Positions 43,447 to 56,693 are shown, numbered from the stretch's first letter. The stretch is 64,000 bases of DNA from Pseudofrancisella aestuarii (GCF_003574475.2 NZ_QLIS02000003.1:353166-417165), one strand, 5' to 3'. The notes: a model not told the origin generated them from the sequence alone. Made by a program: numbers and translations.

Positions 43447-45231
43447 TTATTTCTTTAAAACAGATAAGAAAGCCTCTTGAGGAATCTCTACAGAACCAAT
43501 ATTCTTCATTCTCTTTTTACCTGCTTTTTGCTTCTCTAAAAGTTTTCTTTTACGAGAAACATCTCCACCATAGCATTTTGCAAGTACGTTTTTTCTAAGC
43601 GCTTTTACAGTACTTCTTGCGACAACTGTGCCTCCGATGGCAGCTTGTATAGCAACTTCAAACATTTGCCTTGGGATTAGCTCTTTAAGCCTTTCTACTA
43701 ACTCTCTGCCTTTGTATTTAGCTTGATCTTTATGAACAATACTAGCCAAAGCATCAACCTTATCTCCATTAATAAGTACATCTAGCCTCACCATGTTTGC
43801 TGGCTCATAACGATGTAATTCATAGTCTAAAGAACCATAACCTTTTGTTACAGATTTTAAAGTATCAAAAAAGTCTGAAACTACTTCAATCATAGGAAGA
43901 TCATAAGTAATAGATACTTGGCTACCCACATAGTTCATATCAACTTGTATACCTCTTTTCTCTATACAAAGAGTTATAACGCTTCCTACCTGATCTTTAG
44001 GAACAAGAATATTAGCTCGAACGATAGGTTCTTGAATTTCATCAATTGATCCTGGATCAGGAAGTTTTGATGGGTTATCAACCTGGATAACTTCACCATC
44101 TTTCTTAACGGCTTTATAAACAACGGTTGGAGCAGATGTTATAAGGTCTAAGTCATATTCTCTTTCAAGTCTTTCTTGAATAATCTCCATATGAAGCATT
44201 CCTAAGAAGCCACATCTAAATCCAAAACCTAACGCTTGAGATGTTTCTGGTTCAAAAAATAAAGAAGCATCATTTAAGCTAAGTTTCTCTAAAGCCTCAC
44301 GGAAAGCAGGATAGTCATCTGAACTTATAGTAAACATGCCAGCATATACTTGAGGTTGGACTTTTTTAAATCCTGGCACCGGTTTATCTGTTGGGTTATG
44401 TGTTAAAGTCAAAGTATCTCCAACCGGTGCCCCATGAATATCTTTTATTCCAGCTACGATAAAACCAACTTCACCAGCCTTTAAATGATCTAAGTCCTTC
44501 ATTTTAGGAGTAAAAACTCCGACTCTATCAACTTGATGAGAAACACCAGTTGACATAACCTTTATCTTATCGCCAGCTCTTAGTGTGCCATTTTTAATTC
44601 TAACTAATGATACTACTCCTAAGTAGTTATCGAACCATGAGTCGATAATAAGAGCCTGTAATTTTGCATTTACATCACCTTGAGGTGGGGGCACTTTTGC
44701 AACAATAGTTTCTAAAACATCCTCAACACCAAGTCCTGTTTTAGCACTACATGTTGTAGCACCAGTTGCTTCAATACCTATTATTTCTTCTATTTCTTCA
44801 CAAACCTTATCAGGATCTGCTGATGGGAGGTCTATTTTATTTAATATAGGAATGACCTCTAAATTTTGCTCTATTGCTGTATAACAGTTAGCAACTGTTT
44901 GAGCCTCTACACCTTGAGCAGCATCGACTACTAGAAGAGCTCCTTCGCAAGCAGCCAAAGATCTAGATACTTCATAAGAAAAGTCTACATGACCAGGAGT
45001 ATCAATAAAATTTAATTGATATGTTTCACCATTTTTTGCAAGGTAATCCAGGGTCACTGATTGGGCTTTTATTGTAATACCTCTTTCTCTTTCTATATCC
45101 ATAGAGTCAAGAACTTGCTCTTTCATCTCTCTTTCTGAAAGTCCATTACATACCTGTATAAACCTATCAGAAAGTGTAGATTTGCCATGGTCAATATGTG
45201 CAATAATTGAGAAGTTTCTAATATTTTTCAT
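43447..45231 (-). CDS. lepA: Elongation factor 4 (LepA)
   Basis: A ribosome-associated GTPase that back-translocates stalled ribosomes. The 594-residue protein has [14 protein letters not shown] (9-22), DTPGHVDF (77-84) and NKID, domains II and III, the LepA-specific EVDCEPA-like region (read here as [16 protein letters not shown]) and the C-terminal [21 protein letters not shown]. Standard length (about 595). Here no lepB follows it on the same strand. Confidence 0.96.
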   Translation of the reverse strand: MKNIRNFSIIAHIDHGKSTLSDRFIQVCNGLSEREMKEQVLDSMDIERERGITIKAQSVTLDYLAKNGETYQLNFIDTPGHVDFSYEVSRSLAACEGALLVVDAAQGVEAQTVANCYTAIEQNLEVIPILNKIDLPSADPDKVCEEIEEIIGIEATGATTCSAKTGLGVEDVLETIVAKVPPPQGDVNAKLQALIIDSWFDNYLGVVSLVRIKNGTLRAGDKIKVMSTGVSHQVDRVGVFTPKMKDLDHLKAGEVGFIVAGIKDIHGAPVGDTLTLTHNPTDKPVPGFKKVQPQVYAGMFTISSDDYPAFREALEKLSLNDASLFFEPETSQALGFGFRCGFLGMLHMEIIQERLEREYDLDLITSAPTVVYKAVKKDGEVIQVDNPSKLPDPGSIDEIQEPIVRANILVPKDQVGSVITLCIEKRGIQVDMNYVGSQVSITYDLPMIEVVSDFFDTLKSVTKGYGSLDYELHRYEPANMVRLDVLINGDKVDALASIVHKDQAKYKGRELVERLKELIPRQMFEVAIQAAIGGTVVARSTVKALRKNVLAKCYGGDVSRKRKLLEKQKAGKKRMKNIGSVEIPQEAFLSVLKK

Positions 45232-45478
45232 TATGTATAAATTTTATATGTAGTCTGATAACTAATTAGTTATCTATTATGCTATAAATCGTAATTAAAA
45301 TGTAGGTGCTAAGCTTTAATAAAATAAAGTGATTAATGAATTAGGATAAAAATATATAAACTAGGCTTTATAAGTTAAGTGAATAATGGTTATATTCTGA
45401 TGTTTAAATAGAGAAATACCAAGCTTTAGAAAAAAGTTATATAATAATCAAATGTGTTTTTAATTTGTATAAAAAATC

Positions 45479-46927
45479 ATGTTAAATTTTTTTAATCAAC
45501 CAAAAGCTTTCTATACTATTTTTATGCTAGAAATATGGGAAAGATTTGGCTATCAAGCTTTAATCTCCATATTAGTAGTATATCTTCAAACTGGCAACAT
45601 TCAATTAAGTGAAAGTCAGGCAATAGCGACTTATGCAACGTTTGCTGCTTTAGTGTATGCATTTATTGTAATAGGCGGTTATATCGGTGATTTAGTACTT
45701 GGAGCCAAAAGGACTATAGTTTTTGGACTTATTCTACTTTTATGTGGTTACCTTTTATTAATATTACAAACTCAAGAAGCAACTTTTTGGGGGTTATCAT
45801 TTATTTGTATTGGTACAGGACTTTTTAAATCTAATCCTACAAGCTTACTATCAAAGTGTTACCATGGTTGCGACTATGGCATGATTAGTAATGCGTTTAC
45901 TCTATTTTATATGTCTATTAATATAGGTTCATTACTTGGGATAATACTTATTCCAAATTTAGCTAAGAGCTTTGGTTATTCAACAAGTTTTATCGTTATA
46001 GCATTAGCTCTTGTTCTTGCTATAACTACCTTTGTGGGCTTCTATTATACAATGAGTAATCTTTCCACGCATGCCGGAAGTAAAAAGTTAAATTATAAAT
46101 ATTTGTTTTGGGTAGTAGTTGGCGTGGTAATAATGATATGCATCACTAAATATTTATTAGGCTATTTAATTGTTGCTAAATTGATTGTCACTATAACATT
46201 TCTTATATGTTTGTTAGTTTATTTATATATAGCCTTTTTATATAAGAAAGAAGGTTTCTTCTATAAAATGATGTTGGCTTTGATATTAATGGGAGAGGCT
46301 ATCGTTTATAAGATTTCATATATACAAATGGCTTCATCTATAAATCTATTTACGATTAAAAATGCTAGTCATTCTGTTTTTGGTATTTCTATTGCGCCAG
46401 AGACATTTCAGGCACTTAACCCTTTATGGATATTTATATTAAGTCCTTTATTGGCTTTTTACTATGTTCGTTCAAATGAAACTAAATTTGGCTTAACTTT
46501 ATATAGTAAGTTTTCTACGGGATTATTTTTGATAGGGTTTTCATATGTTTTATTATATGCTTCAAAATTTGCAGCTGTAGATGGAGTTGTATCAGCTTAC
46601 TGGTTGATAGCAAGCTATGGTTTTCAGTCTTTAGGTGAGCTTTTAATATCAGCAATAGGGCTATCTATGTTCGCAAGATTGGCACCTGCAAAATTTAATG
46701 GTTTTATGATAGGCGTATGGTGGGTTTTCTTAGCATTTGCTTCAATACTTGGTGGATTAATAGCTCAACTAACAGCAGTAGATAAAAGTAAAGTTGCTGT
46801 AATGACACAACAAATGTCTTTGATAAATTATACAAACTTTTTTCTCTATATTGGTTTGGCAATCATTATTTTCTCACTTGTTTCATTTAAGCTTTCTCCT
46901 ATAAAAAGGAAACTTATGACTTTATAG
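45479..46927 (+). CDS. POT-family proton-dependent oligopeptide transporter
   Basis: A 482-residue MFS-type symporter for di- or tripeptides. The N-terminus has [20 protein letters not shown] (17-36), matching the ExxERFxYY signature with Gln in place of the second Tyr. [14 protein letters not shown] and [20 protein letters not shown] (second half) are PTR2 signatures. The genus is a peptide-hungry intracellular bacterium by repute, and POT systems feed it amino acids (known biology, not shown here). Monocistronic. Confidence 0.88.
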   Translation: MLNFFNQPKAFYTIFMLEIWERFGYQALISILVVYLQTGNIQLSESQAIATYATFAALVYAFIVIGGYIGDLVLGAKRTIVFGLILLLCGYLLLILQTQEATFWGLSFICIGTGLFKSNPTSLLSKCYHGCDYGMISNAFTLFYMSINIGSLLGIILIPNLAKSFGYSTSFIVIALALVLAITTFVGFYYTMSNLSTHAGSKKLNYKYLFWVVVGVVIMICITKYLLGYLIVAKLIVTITFLICLLVYLYIAFLYKKEGFFYKMMLALILMGEAIVYKISYIQMASSINLFTIKNASHSVFGISIAPETFQALNPLWIFILSPLLAFYYVRSNETKFGLTLYSKFSTGLFLIGFSYVLLYASKFAAVDGVVSAYWLIASYGFQSLGELLISAIGLSMFARLAPAKFNGFMIGVWWVFLAFASILGGLIAQLTAVDKSKVAVMTQQMSLINYTNFFLYIGLAIIIFSLVSFKLSPIKRKLMTL

Positions 46928-47087
46928 AGGCTTTAACTTATACACATTTGAGTATTTATTGTTGACAAAAAAAGAGATTATATGCAAAATAGTGGAGCTA
47001 TTTATAATAAAAATTAGTTTCTTGTTATATATTCCCCAAGAAACGATATATAGAATTAAATATTTAAGAATAAATTGGAGAAGAAAA

Positions 47088-47360
47088 TTGGCTAACTCAA
47101 AACAAGCAAAAAAAAGAATAGTTCAAGCTGAAAAAAATCGTCAGCATAATGTTGCTCGTCGTTCTATGATGAGAACTTTTTTGAAGAAAACAGCATACGC
47201 TATTGAGAATGGAAATTTAGAAGTGGCAAAAGAGAACTTTGCAAAAGCGGTTCCTTTATTAGATAGATATGCTGCTAAAGGCCTTATTCATAAAAATAAA
47301 GCTGCTAGACATAAAGCTCGTTTAAACGCTAAAATCAAAGCTCTTTCTGCAGCAGCTTAA
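47088..47360 (+). CDS. rpsT: 30S ribosomal protein S20
   Basis: The 90-residue protein (ANSKQAKKR start, then [16 protein letters not shown] and [16 protein letters not shown]) is S20. The start is TTG at 47088 with GGAG eight bases upstream; the longer upstream ATG frame at 46959 would add 43 unlikely residues. UUG initiation of rpsT is known from E. coli, where it supports autoregulation, so the use here is probably conserved and functional. Confidence 0.93.
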   Translation: MANSKQAKKRIVQAEKNRQHNVARRSMMRTFLKKTAYAIENGNLEVAKENFAKAVPLLDRYAAKGLIHKNKAARHKARLNAKIKALSAAA

Positions 47361-47377
47361 TTTATTTATATTTTCAA

Positions 47378-47737
47378 TTAGAATACTGGCTCTTTCGTAG
47401 GAGGAGCATAGTTTCCTGAAATTCCAACTAGTCTATCTTGATTGTTGAAAGTTAGAATAAGCTTTAATTCATTAAATTCGGTATATTGCATACGTCCTTT
47501 ATATGTACTTACATAGATAAATTGATTTGGATTAAAAGTATCGATTATATCTGGTGATCCAAGCAAATACTTGACTTCATCTTTAGTCATGTTTGGCTTA
47601 ATTTCCAGCATTTTATCATTATCAAACTCTTTACCTTGAGAAACAGGGGCTGTGTAGGCAGGGATCCATGAACAACTACTTAAAGATAGCGTTAGAGTTC
47701 CTGCTAAAAGAGATATAATAAAATATTTTTTCTTCAT
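47378..47737 (-). CDS. bamE: Outer membrane assembly lipoprotein BamE (SmpA/OmlA)
   Basis: BamE stabilises the BAM complex in the outer membrane. The 119-residue lipoprotein has the lipobox LSSC (Cys22), LEIKPNMTKDEVKYLLGSPDI (the classic BamE helix) and the beta strand region FIYVSTYKGRMQY, then LTFNNQDRLVGI. Length is normal. It follows the diaA-like gene by 9 bp on the same strand. Confidence 0.88.
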   Translation of the reverse strand: MKKKYFIISLLAGTLTLSLSSCSWIPAYTAPVSQGKEFDNDKMLEIKPNMTKDEVKYLLGSPDIIDTFNPNQFIYVSTYKGRMQYTEFNELKLILTFNNQDRLVGISGNYAPPTKEPVF

Positions 47738-47746
47738 ATTTATTTA

Positions 47747-48379
<633 letters not shown>

Positions 48380-48556
48380 TTACTACATCTGAAAATCAAT
48401 ATCTAATCTTTATTATAAATGAAGAGCTCTAAAGATTAGTTGATACCGTTTGGATTATTAGAAAATAATAGATAAACATTGGAGTATATAATTAACAATT
48501 AGTTTTTAAAAATGATTATAATTTATTAAAACCCCCACATTTAAGCTTTACTAGAA

Positions 48557-49549
48557 ATGCAAGGAAGAAAGGATTCAAAGTCTTTAGTAAACGATATTAT
48601 GAGTAAGCATTGCTATTGTCTGGATCAGCAAGGAGGGCTTAAGGATAGTATTATTGATGATACTAATTTAGCTGAAATTAAAGATTTAATATGGATAAGA
48701 TTAACTCCTAGAGAGGTGAAACCTTTCTTCGAAAAATTTCTTCCAGATGAGCCAGACTTTGTAAAAGATTCATTGTCAGCACTTGAAACAAGGCCTAGGG
48801 TATTAGTTTATAAAGATGCTTTATTGGCAACTTTTCGAGGCATAAATTTAAATAAAAAATCTGCACCAGAAGATATGATCTCAGTGAGATTATGGATGAA
48901 AAATAACATTATTATAAGTGTTCAGAGAAGGAATTTATCAAGTATTAACAATATATTAGAAAATTTAAAGCAAGGTGCTGGGCCAGTTAGTGCAGCCGAC
49001 TTCTTAGAAGATCTTTTAACCGAGTTAATAGATAAGACATCAGAAACAATAAAAGAGTTAGATGATCAATTAGATAAGATAGAAGATCATATTTTGAAAA
49101 TTAAGAATGTTGATAGAATGAATCTTAATATTATTCGTCGTAGAGTTATTGTTTTAAGGCGTTATTTAATACCTCAACGAGATGCTATTAATAGAATACC
49201 CATAGATAAATTGAGCTGGCTAGATGAGGCCAACTTAGTGCATCTCCGAGAAATTTCTGATAGCTGTACTAGAGTTGTTGAGTATCTTAACGCAGAGTAT
49301 GAAAGAGCGAATATCATTCATGAGGAGTTGTTTGCTTTGGTGCAGGAAAATATAAATCAGAAAATGTATATTTTATCTATAGTTGCAATAATTTTTATGC
49401 CTTTAACTTTTATTACTGGTTTGTTGGGAATAAATGTCAACGGAATTCCAGGAGCTAATTATAAATATGCTTTTTTAATAGTATGTTTAATAATTTTCAT
49501 AATAGGTTGTTGTCAGATTTTTTATTTTAAAATAAAAAAATGGCTATAA
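48557..49549 (+). CDS. zntB: CorA-family metal transporter, ZntB-like
   Basis: A 330-residue inner-membrane protein: a large cytoplasmic N-terminal domain (1-265) with a long helix (TELIDKTSETIKELDDQLDKI) and two C-terminal helices (about 271-290 and 302-322). The loop motif between them is LLGINVNGIPG, close to ZntB (GMNVGGIPG) but with Ile for Met in the signature GMN. ZntB moves zinc. The longer CorA magnesium proteins differ in the loop. Monocistronic. Confidence 0.82.
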   Translation: MQGRKDSKSLVNDIMSKHCYCLDQQGGLKDSIIDDTNLAEIKDLIWIRLTPREVKPFFEKFLPDEPDFVKDSLSALETRPRVLVYKDALLATFRGINLNKKSAPEDMISVRLWMKNNIIISVQRRNLSSINNILENLKQGAGPVSAADFLEDLLTELIDKTSETIKELDDQLDKIEDHILKIKNVDRMNLNIIRRRVIVLRRYLIPQRDAINRIPIDKLSWLDEANLVHLREISDSCTRVVEYLNAEYERANIIHEELFALVQENINQKMYILSIVAIIFMPLTFITGLLGINVNGIPGANYKYAFLIVCLIIFIIGCCQIFYFKIKKWL

Positions 49550-49591
49550 GCCGAATGTATCAAAAAGAAAATCACAATAGAGAGGAAAATA

Positions 49592-49849
49592 ATGAAATTC
49601 ATTATAAAAATGATAGGGATATCTTTAGTATTAATTAATATATCTATGGCTAATGATACAGAAGGAGCGCTGCCGAGTACTACTAATGAGTCTACTCAAA
49701 AAACTGCAGAAGGGGTTCATAAAAACCAAAGAGACTATGTATTACCTTTTAAGGAAGATAGAGTTGAACATAGAAAGGATAGAAGAGATAGAAAAGAAAA
49801 TAGAAGAAGTAACACTAACACTACTAATTCTGCAGAAACTAATAATTAA
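49592..49849 (+). CDS. Small secreted basic protein
   Basis: An 85-residue protein with a signal peptide (MKFIIKMIGISLVLINISMA, cleavage near residue 20) and a highly charged mature part (RVEHRKDRRDRKENRRS) followed by an Asn/Thr-rich tail. No domain recognised. GAGAGGAAAAT precedes the ATG. It is convergent and overlaps the pyrB stop by 4 bp. Confidence 0.55.
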   Translation: MKFIIKMIGISLVLINISMANDTEGALPSTTNESTQKTAEGVHKNQRDYVLPFKEDRVEHRKDRRDRKENRRSNTNTTNSAETNN

Positions 49850-50769
49850 TTTTGAGAAGCTAAAAGGTATAGTAAAGACATTCTTATGGGAATACTGTAC
49901 TTCACCTGATCAAAATGTTTTGCGCATGGAAGATTATCTATTGATCTATCCATTTCATCTACACGAGGTAGTGGGTGAAGGATTATTAATTTATTAGGGT
50001 CAGATATGTGTTTTCTATCTAAAAAGCACAGGTCTTTATTTTTTAGATAATCTTCATAGTATGTAAATCTTTCCTGCTGGACTCTAGTTACATATAGAAC
50101 ATCTAAGCTATTAATAACTTCTGGATCTATTTTTTCATGCTCATTAAATCCATTACCATTTCTTTCTATGAGCTCTTTAATATCATTTGGGATCTTAAGA
50201 TCTTCTGAAGAAATGAACTCAAAAGAACAGTTGTAGTTTGATAATATTTTTACTAAAGAATGTACTGTACGACCATACTTAAGATCTCCTAATACGCCGA
50301 TCTTAAGATTATCAAGAGTATTTATTTCAGAGTATATGGTATATAGATCAACAAGTGATTGAGTAGGATGCTCATTTTCTCCATCTCCCGCATTTATAAC
50401 AGGGGAGTTAACATATTTAGAAAATTCTTCAACACTGTTTGGTTGGGGGTGTCTCATTACGATAATATCAGCATATTGATCTATAACTCTGCCAGTATCA
50501 TCCAAGGTTTCCCCTTTTTTGATTGAGCTTGAAGCGCCATTTTCTAAAGATATTACATTGCCTCCAAGTCTATACATCGCTGATTCAAAAGAGAATCTTG
50601 TTCTGGTGCTTGGTTCAAAGAATAAAGAGGCTAAAATTTTCCCATCTAAATCTTTAATTCTTTCTGAGTTAGCTAATTTGTCTTTATATATATCTGCTTG
50701 GTTAAAGAGTTTTTTTAAATCCTCTTTGCTGATTTGCTCACCTTTTAAAAGCTTCTGAAATGATAACAT
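49846..50769 (-). CDS. pyrB: Aspartate carbamoyltransferase, catalytic subunit
   Basis: Second step of pyrimidine synthesis. The 307-residue protein has the carbamoyl-phosphate site STRTRFSFESAMYRLGG, the His of HPTQSLVDLYT, and the aspartate-site HPLPRVDE. A regulatory pyrI subunit is not next to it. It is transcribed after carA-carB with a 21-bp gap, so carbamoyl phosphate supply and use are coupled. Confidence 0.94.
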   Translation of the reverse strand: MLSFQKLLKGEQISKEDLKKLFNQADIYKDKLANSERIKDLDGKILASLFFEPSTRTRFSFESAMYRLGGNVISLENGASSSIKKGETLDDTGRVIDQYADIIVMRHPQPNSVEEFSKYVNSPVINAGDGENEHPTQSLVDLYTIYSEINTLDNLKIGVLGDLKYGRTVHSLVKILSNYNCSFEFISSEDLKIPNDIKELIERNGNGFNEHEKIDPEVINSLDVLYVTRVQQERFTYYEDYLKNKDLCFLDRKHISDPNKLIILHPLPRVDEMDRSIDNLPCAKHFDQVKYSIPIRMSLLYLLASQN

Positions 50770-50790
50770 TACTTGTCCTCGATAGATTTA

Positions 50791-53700
50791 TTAAATACTA
50801 ATCCATTCATCAACAGTTTTTACATTGAAAGAGTTTCCAATCTCTTTCATATCTTTCACTGCAGTTGTAAAAGCCTCAAATCCACCAATAGTAGTTATAT
50901 ATGGTACTCTATTCATTACAGCAGCTCTTCTTAAAGCTAAGCTTATTTTTAGCTCCTCTCTTAGAGATGTATTTATTAGCAAATCGACTTCTCCCGACTC
51001 AATAGCTTTAACAGTGTTTTTTAGAGAGCTATTAGCTATATTGTCAGATGCTTTATCAAACAACTTACATTCTACTCCATTGTTTTTTAAGAAAGCTTCA
51101 GTTCCTTTGGTAGCAAAGATATTAAAACCATATGCTATTAGCTCTTTAATAGGCTCAATTATTCTAGATTTATCCTGATCTTTTACCGAAATTAGGATGT
51201 TACCCTTTAGAGGTAATTTATTGAAAGCCATTTCTTGAGCTTTGTAAAAAGCTACTCCAAAAGTCTTATCAATCCCCATAGCTTCACCAGTAGATTTCAT
51301 TTCTGGACCTAAATAACAGTCTACGTCCTCAAATCTTCCAAAAGGAAACACAGCTTCTTTTACAGAGAAGTGTTTTGGTATAGGGCTATTTAATTTAAAT
51401 TCAGCTAACTTTCTTCCAACCATTAGTTTCGTAGCTATATTTGCTACGCTATTTCCTGTTGATTTAGCAACAAAAGGAACAGTTCTAGATGCTCTTGGGT
51501 TGACCTCAATTATATAAAGTTGCCCGTTTTGATAAGCAAATTGAACATTCATTAGGCCGACTACTTCAAGTTCTTTAGCAAGTTTTATCGTACTTTGTAC
51601 AACTTCATCTATTTGCTCTTTGCTTAAAGAACGAGTGGGTATAGAACATGCAGAGTCTCCTGAGTGGATTCCTGCTTCTTCTATATGTTCCATGATTCCA
51701 GCTACAAATACTTCTTCACCATCTGCTAAAGCATCAACGTCTAGCTCGATAGCATTCTCAAGGAATTTATCTATTAATATTGGGCCTTCCAATATGCATT
51801 TACCATTATTTTTAATATAAGCATCAAGCTCTTCTCTAGAGTGAACTATTTCCATTGCCCTACCACCCAATACATTCGATGGTCTAACTACGACAGGATA
51901 ACCAACTTTACTTATATTTTTTTCAAGCTCATTGATGCTATATGCGATAGCATTTATAGGTTGTCTTAGATCTAGTTTCTCTAGAAGCTCTTTAAACCTT
52001 TCTCTATCCTCAGCTAAGTCAATCTTATCTGGATCAGTACCTAAAATAGGAATGTTATTTTCATATAAGGCTGAAACTAGTTTTAAAGGAGTTTGTCCAC
52101 CAAACTGAACAATAACTCCAAGAAGCTCGCCTTTTCTCATTTCATTCTTGATAATGTTTATAACATTCTCAGCACATAGAGGCTCAAAATATAACTTATC
52201 AGAAGTATCATAATCTGTAGAAACTGTTTCGGGATTACAGTTAATCATGATTGTTTCAATATTTTCTTCTTTTAGAGCCTTAGCTGCATGTACACAAGCA
52301 TAGTCAAACTCAATACCTTGACCAATACGGTTAGGACCACCGCCAAGGATTACAACTTTTTTGTTATCGGTGATGTCAGATTCACATTCACGAACAATCT
52401 CTTCATAGCTGTAGTGTTCATAAGTTGAATACATATAAGAAGATTTTGATTCAAATTCAGATGCACATGTATCAACTTTTTTGTAAACAGGATATATCTC
52501 TTTTCCAAACCTAAAGTTTCTTATGTACTTTTCAGTTCTTCCTACTAGTTCAGCAATTTTTGCATCCGAGAAGCCAAGGTTTTTGTATACAGAAAACTCT
52601 TCTTTACTGTTTGGTAATCCAGATCTCTTAAGTCTTTTCTCTGCAGACACAATTTCTTTTATTTGCTCAATAAACCAAGGATCTATTTTAGTCGCTTCAT
52701 ATATTTCTTCTTCTTTTAATCCATATCTTATAGCTTGAGCGACTCTTAGTAGTCTTAGAGGAGATAGCTCTTTTAAAGCTTCTATGATGGCTTCTTTATT
52801 TTCTTCCTTAGATTTCTTACGATCATATCCTGGTATTTCTATTTCATCTAAACCTTTTAGCCCAGTTTCTAGAGAGACGAGACCTTTTTGTAAACTCTCA
52901 GCAAATGATCTGCCGATAGACATAGCTTCACCAACAGATTTCATTTGTGATGATAATTTTGTAGAAGTAGCTGGGAATTTCTCAAATGTGAAGCGAGGGA
53001 TTTTTGTAACAATATAATCTATTGTAGGTTCAAAAGATGCTGGTGTAACTTTTGTTATATCGTTATCAATCTCATCAAGAGTATATCCTACAGCAAGTTT
53101 AGCTGCCACTTTAGCAATAGGGTAACCAGTTGCTTTTGATGCTAGGGCAGATGATCTTGATACTCTAGGGTTCATCTCAATAACTACTAATTTACCTGTT
53201 TCTGGATTTACTGCAAACTGAACATTTGAGCCGCCTGTTTCAACACCTATTTCTCTTAGAACGGCAATAGAAGCATCTCTCATTATTTGATATTCTTTAT
53301 CTGTAAGAGTTAGAGCTGGTGCTACTGTAATACTATCACCTGTATGGACACCCATCGGATCTATGTTTTCTATAGAACAAACGATTATTGAGTTATCTGC
53401 TTTATCGCGGATTACTTCCATCTCATACTCTTTCCAACCGAGGATAGATTCATCAATAAGCACTTCATTCGTAGGTGATAACTTTAATCCATTTTTTACA
53501 ATTTTTTCAAACTCTTCTTTAGTGTTAGCAATTCCACCACCACTACCGCCTAGCGTAAAAGAAGGTCTAATAATAGCAGGTAATCCAATATCATCTAATG
53601 CTTTATAAGCTTGTTCCATTGTTTGAACGACGACATTTCTAGGAACATCTAAGCCTATTTTTGCCATTGCTTTATTAAATCTTTCTCTATTTTCAGCTTT

Positions 53701-54072
53701 GTCTATAGAGTCAGCATTCGCACCAAGCATTTTCACATTGTATTTTTCTAGGATGCCTGACTTATTAAGATCTAGAGCACAGTTAAGAGCGGTTTGTCCA
53801 CCAACAGTGGGTAAAATAGCATCAGGTCTTTCTCTTTCTATTATTTTTCCAACGCTTTCTACCGTTATCGGTTCTATAAATATTTTATCTGCAGTAGTCG
53901 GGTCAGTCATGATAGTAGCAGGATTTGAGTTTACAAGGAAAACCTCATAACCATCTTCTTTTAATATTTTACATGCCTGAGTTCCTGAGTAGTCGAACTC
54001 ACATGCTTGACCTATAACTATCGGCCCAGCACCTAGGACTAAAATACTTTTTATATCTGTTCTTTTTGGCAT
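50791..54072 (-). CDS. carB: Carbamoyl phosphate synthase, large subunit
   Basis: A 1093-residue enzyme making carbamoyl phosphate. Two homologous ATP-grasp halves are clear: residues about 1-550 ([56 protein letters not shown]) and 551-935 ([54 protein letters not shown]), followed by the allosteric MGS domain (about 940-1080). It is 5 bp downstream of carA. Confidence 0.97.
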   Translation of the reverse strand: MPKRTDIKSILVLGAGPIVIGQACEFDYSGTQACKILKEDGYEVFLVNSNPATIMTDPTTADKIFIEPITVESVGKIIERERPDAILPTVGGQTALNCALDLNKSGILEKYNVKMLGANADSIDKAENRERFNKAMAKIGLDVPRNVVVQTMEQAYKALDDIGLPAIIRPSFTLGGSGGGIANTKEEFEKIVKNGLKLSPTNEVLIDESILGWKEYEMEVIRDKADNSIIVCSIENIDPMGVHTGDSITVAPALTLTDKEYQIMRDASIAVLREIGVETGGSNVQFAVNPETGKLVVIEMNPRVSRSSALASKATGYPIAKVAAKLAVGYTLDEIDNDITKVTPASFEPTIDYIVTKIPRFTFEKFPATSTKLSSQMKSVGEAMSIGRSFAESLQKGLVSLETGLKGLDEIEIPGYDRKKSKEENKEAIIEALKELSPLRLLRVAQAIRYGLKEEEIYEATKIDPWFIEQIKEIVSAEKRLKRSGLPNSKEEFSVYKNLGFSDAKIAELVGRTEKYIRNFRFGKEIYPVYKKVDTCASEFESKSSYMYSTYEHYSYEEIVRECESDITDNKKVVILGGGPNRIGQGIEFDYACVHAAKALKEENIETIMINCNPETVSTDYDTSDKLYFEPLCAENVINIIKNEMRKGELLGVIVQFGGQTPLKLVSALYENNIPILGTDPDKIDLAEDRERFKELLEKLDLRQPINAIAYSINELEKNISKVGYPVVVRPSNVLGGRAMEIVHSREELDAYIKNNGKCILEGPILIDKFLENAIELDVDALADGEEVFVAGIMEHIEEAGIHSGDSACSIPTRSLSKEQIDEVVQSTIKLAKELEVVGLMNVQFAYQNGQLYIIEVNPRASRTVPFVAKSTGNSVANIATKLMVGRKLAEFKLNSPIPKHFSVKEAVFPFGRFEDVDCYLGPEMKSTGEAMGIDKTFGVAFYKAQEMAFNKLPLKGNILISVKDQDKSRIIEPIKELIAYGFNIFATKGTEAFLKNNGVECKLFDKASDNIANSSLKNTVKAIESGEVDLLINTSLREELKISLALRRAAVMNRVPYITTIGGFEAFTTAVKDMKEIGNSFNVKTVDEWISI

Positions 54073-54077
54073 ATCTA

Positions 54078-55244
54078 TTAAATTCCTTTCTTACTATCTT
54101 TAATCATGTCAGCAAATTCTTTAAATAGGTATTTACAGTCATGTGGGCCAGGTGAGCTTTCTGGGTGATATTGCACAGCAAAAGCAGGCCTATCTTTAAA
54201 TCTAATTCCCTCAACACTGCCGTCAAATAATGAGCTCATATTAACTTCCATATTATCAGGAACAGCTCCATCAGTTACGCAGAAGCCATGGTTTTGGCTT
54301 GTTATATATACTTTTTTAGTATTAGCATCCTGTACTGGTTGGTTAGCTCCCCTATGTCCTTTATGCATTTTTTCTGTAGTTAAGCCGCCTGCAATAGCCA
54401 TGAGCTGATGCCCTAGGCAAATACCAAACACAGGCATTTTGTCTTCTAATAATTTTTTAATAACAGGTACAGCGTAGTCAGCTGTAGCAAATGGATCTCC
54501 AGGGCCATTGGATAAGAAGACTCCATCTGGATTGTGTTTCATAATGTCTTGATAAGTACTGTCTGCTGGAACTACTATAACTTTAAAACCAGCATCAACA
54601 AGATTTCTCAAAATATTGTATTTAACTCCATAGTCAACAACCACAACTGTATAGTCATAACTTTCTTGTTTTTTATAGACTTCTTGTCCTAGTGAGAATG
54701 TATGCTCATTCCACTCGTATTCTCTGTTTGTGGTTACGCTTATTGCTAAATCTCTACCACCAAGAGTTGATTTGTTTTTTATACGAATTTTTGCATAGTT
54801 AGCATCAAGGAATTCTCCAGGTTTTACTGATAGAATAGCAACCCTTACAGCCCCTTCTTTACGAATCTTTCTAACTATAGCTCTCGTATCTACACCACAT
54901 ATTCCTACGATGTGTCTATTTCTAAGCCAAGCATTTATGCTTTTCTTTGCTCTAAAGTTTGATGGGCTTGTTAAGTCTTCTCTGACAATTAAACCTTTTG
55001 CAAATACACCTAATGATTCATTATCCTCATTGTTTATTCCTACATTTCCGATGTGAGGAAAGGTAAATGTAATAATCTGTCCAGCATAGGAAGGGTCAGT
55101 TAAAGTTTCTTGATAGCCTGTCATGCTTGTGTTAAAGCATATTTCGCCATCTGTCCAGCCGCGCACGCCTATGGATCTACCAAGATAATATGTTCCGTCA
55201 GGGAATACCAATATCGCGTTAGTCATATCGTTAGCTAATATCAT
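54078..55244 (-). CDS. carA: Carbamoyl phosphate synthase, small subunit
   Basis: The 388-residue glutaminase subunit has the N-terminal interaction domain ([19 protein letters not shown] and [12 protein letters not shown]) and the C-terminal amidotransferase with [19 protein letters not shown] (Cys nucleophile) and [10 protein letters not shown]. First gene of carA-carB-pyrB, preceded by the 387-bp region 55245-55631. Confidence 0.96.
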   Translation of the reverse strand: MILANDMTNAILVFPDGTYYLGRSIGVRGWTDGEICFNTSMTGYQETLTDPSYAGQIITFTFPHIGNVGINNEDNESLGVFAKGLIVREDLTSPSNFRAKKSINAWLRNRHIVGICGVDTRAIVRKIRKEGAVRVAILSVKPGEFLDANYAKIRIKNKSTLGGRDLAISVTTNREYEWNEHTFSLGQEVYKKQESYDYTVVVVDYGVKYNILRNLVDAGFKVIVVPADSTYQDIMKHNPDGVFLSNGPGDPFATADYAVPVIKKLLEDKMPVFGICLGHQLMAIAGGLTTEKMHKGHRGANQPVQDANTKKVYITSQNHGFCVTDGAVPDNMEVNMSSLFDGSVEGIRFKDRPAFAVQYHPESSPGPHDCKYLFKEFADMIKDSKKGI

Positions 55245-55631
55245 AAAAACAACCTTATTAATGTAGTAAAAGAGATTTTGAGAAAGAGTGTGTGAGATAG
55301 TTTTTTTATCATTGCCTTCTTGTAAAGCTAATGGACAAATTGAAAGTATTGTAGGCTTTTGATACTTCCCTGTAAAGGGCGATTACTTAAGTTTTATATA
55401 AATTATGTTTTAGGGTGGTTTTGATAGCATTTTTATAATAGAATTACTTCCTTAGTCCCTAATTTTCAGAATAGTTTTTTTACCTAAGAAAGGTATAGAA
55501 AATAGGAGCTTGTCAATATTTTGTGTTTTTCAAATATTTAAAAATAAATAATTTTATACTTTCTAATTTTTAACAAATTTTATAAAAGTGCTAATATTAC
55601 AGAAATTAAATGCTTATCAAGTAACTATATA
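55245..55631. other. Gene-free region between carA and the acid phosphatase gene
   Basis: This 387-bp stretch separates the divergent carA and acid phosphatase genes, so it should contain both promoters. Only a small stem, CCCTGTAAAGGG (about 55370-55381), stands out. No Arg/pyrimidine operator or attenuator was recognised by eye. No reading frame worth reporting. Confidence 0.4.
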
Positions 55632-56693
55632 ATGAGAAAGTTTATCGCCATATTTATGATATGGGTATTTTTGGTGCCTATAATAGGCTATTCGCAGGGT
55701 AAGTTAGTTTTTGTGTCAATGATAACTCGTCATGGAGATAGAGCCCCTTTTGCTAATATTCAGAACGCTAATTATGATTGGGGCACCTCTTTGTCAGAGC
55801 TTACTCCTATAGGTATGAATGAGGAATATAACCTTGGTCAGAAGCTTAGAAAAAGATATGTGGAAGATCTTAAACTATTGCCAGAAAATTATGAAAACCA
55901 AAGTATCTATGTATTATCAAGCCATACTAATAGAACTGTAACTAGTGCACAGAGTCTTTTGATGGGGCTTTATCCATCTGGAACTGGTCCAGTTTTAGAA
56001 AATGGTGAGGCTGCTATAAAAGGAAGATTTCAGCCGATACCTATTATGACTCTATCAGAGGATTCTAAACTTATAGGTTTTCCATATGAGCAGTATTTGG
56101 GCATTTTAAAAAAGCATGTTTACAATTCACCAATTTGGATTGAAAAAACAAAAGAAGTGCAGCCTAATTTTGAAAAATGGCAAAAAGTTCTAGGAAATAA
56201 AATAACAGGATTAGATGATGTTCTGACAATTGGGGATGTCCTTATCGTAGCAAAAGCTCATAATAAACCTTTACCAGAAGGCTTGTCTCAAGAGGATGCT
56301 GATAAGATAATTCATTTAACAGACTGGGGACTTGCTCAGCAATTCAAATCTCAACAAGTTTCTTACATAATGGGTGGACAACTGACTAATAGGATGATTC
56401 AAGACCTAGCAGATGTGGTTACTGGTAAGTCAAAATATAAAATGACATATTACTCCGGCCATGATCTTACACTGCTAGAAGTTATGGGAACATTAGGCGT
56501 ACCGTTAGAAGAGGCTCCAGGCTATGCAAGTAACTTACAAATGGAACTTTATAAAGATGATGATACGTATAAAGTTAAGCTTAGATATGATGGTAAATAT
56601 ATTAAATTGCCTATAATGGGCGAAGATAAAACATGCACCTTAGATGAGCTGGTGAAATACATACAAGGTATAAATCATAAGTTTAAAGAGTAG
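55632..56693 (+). CDS. Histidine acid phosphatase
   Basis: A 353-residue phosphomonoesterase of the branch-2 histidine phosphatase superfamily. A signal peptide (1-20, ending GYS) precedes the catalytic ITRHGDRAP (31-39, phosphohistidine His34) and a late YYSGHDLTLL (the HD proton donor motif). It is probably periplasmic. Francisella strains have related enzymes (a histidine acid phosphatase in F. tularensis has been studied). Physiological substrate unknown. Confidence 0.88.
   Translation: MRKFIAIFMIWVFLVPIIGYSQGKLVFVSMITRHGDRAPFANIQNANYDWGTSLSELTPIGMNEEYNLGQKLRKRYVEDLKLLPENYENQSIYVLSSHTNRTVTSAQSLLMGLYPSGTGPVLENGEAAIKGRFQPIPIMTLSEDSKLIGFPYEQYLGILKKHVYNSPIWIEKTKEVQPNFEKWQKVLGNKITGLDDVLTIGDVLIVAKAHNKPLPEGLSQEDADKIIHLTDWGLAQQFKSQQVSYIMGGQLTNRMIQDLADVVTGKSKYKMTYYSGHDLTLLEVMGTLGVPLEEAPGYASNLQMELYKDDDTYKVKLRYDGKYIKLPIMGEDKTCTLDELVKYIQGINHKFKE

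Noticed and set aside
46959..47087. The upstream ATG extension of the S20 gene
   Set aside because: The added 43 residues do not resemble S20, whereas the TTG at 47088 has a good ribosome-binding site and the exact S20 N-terminus.
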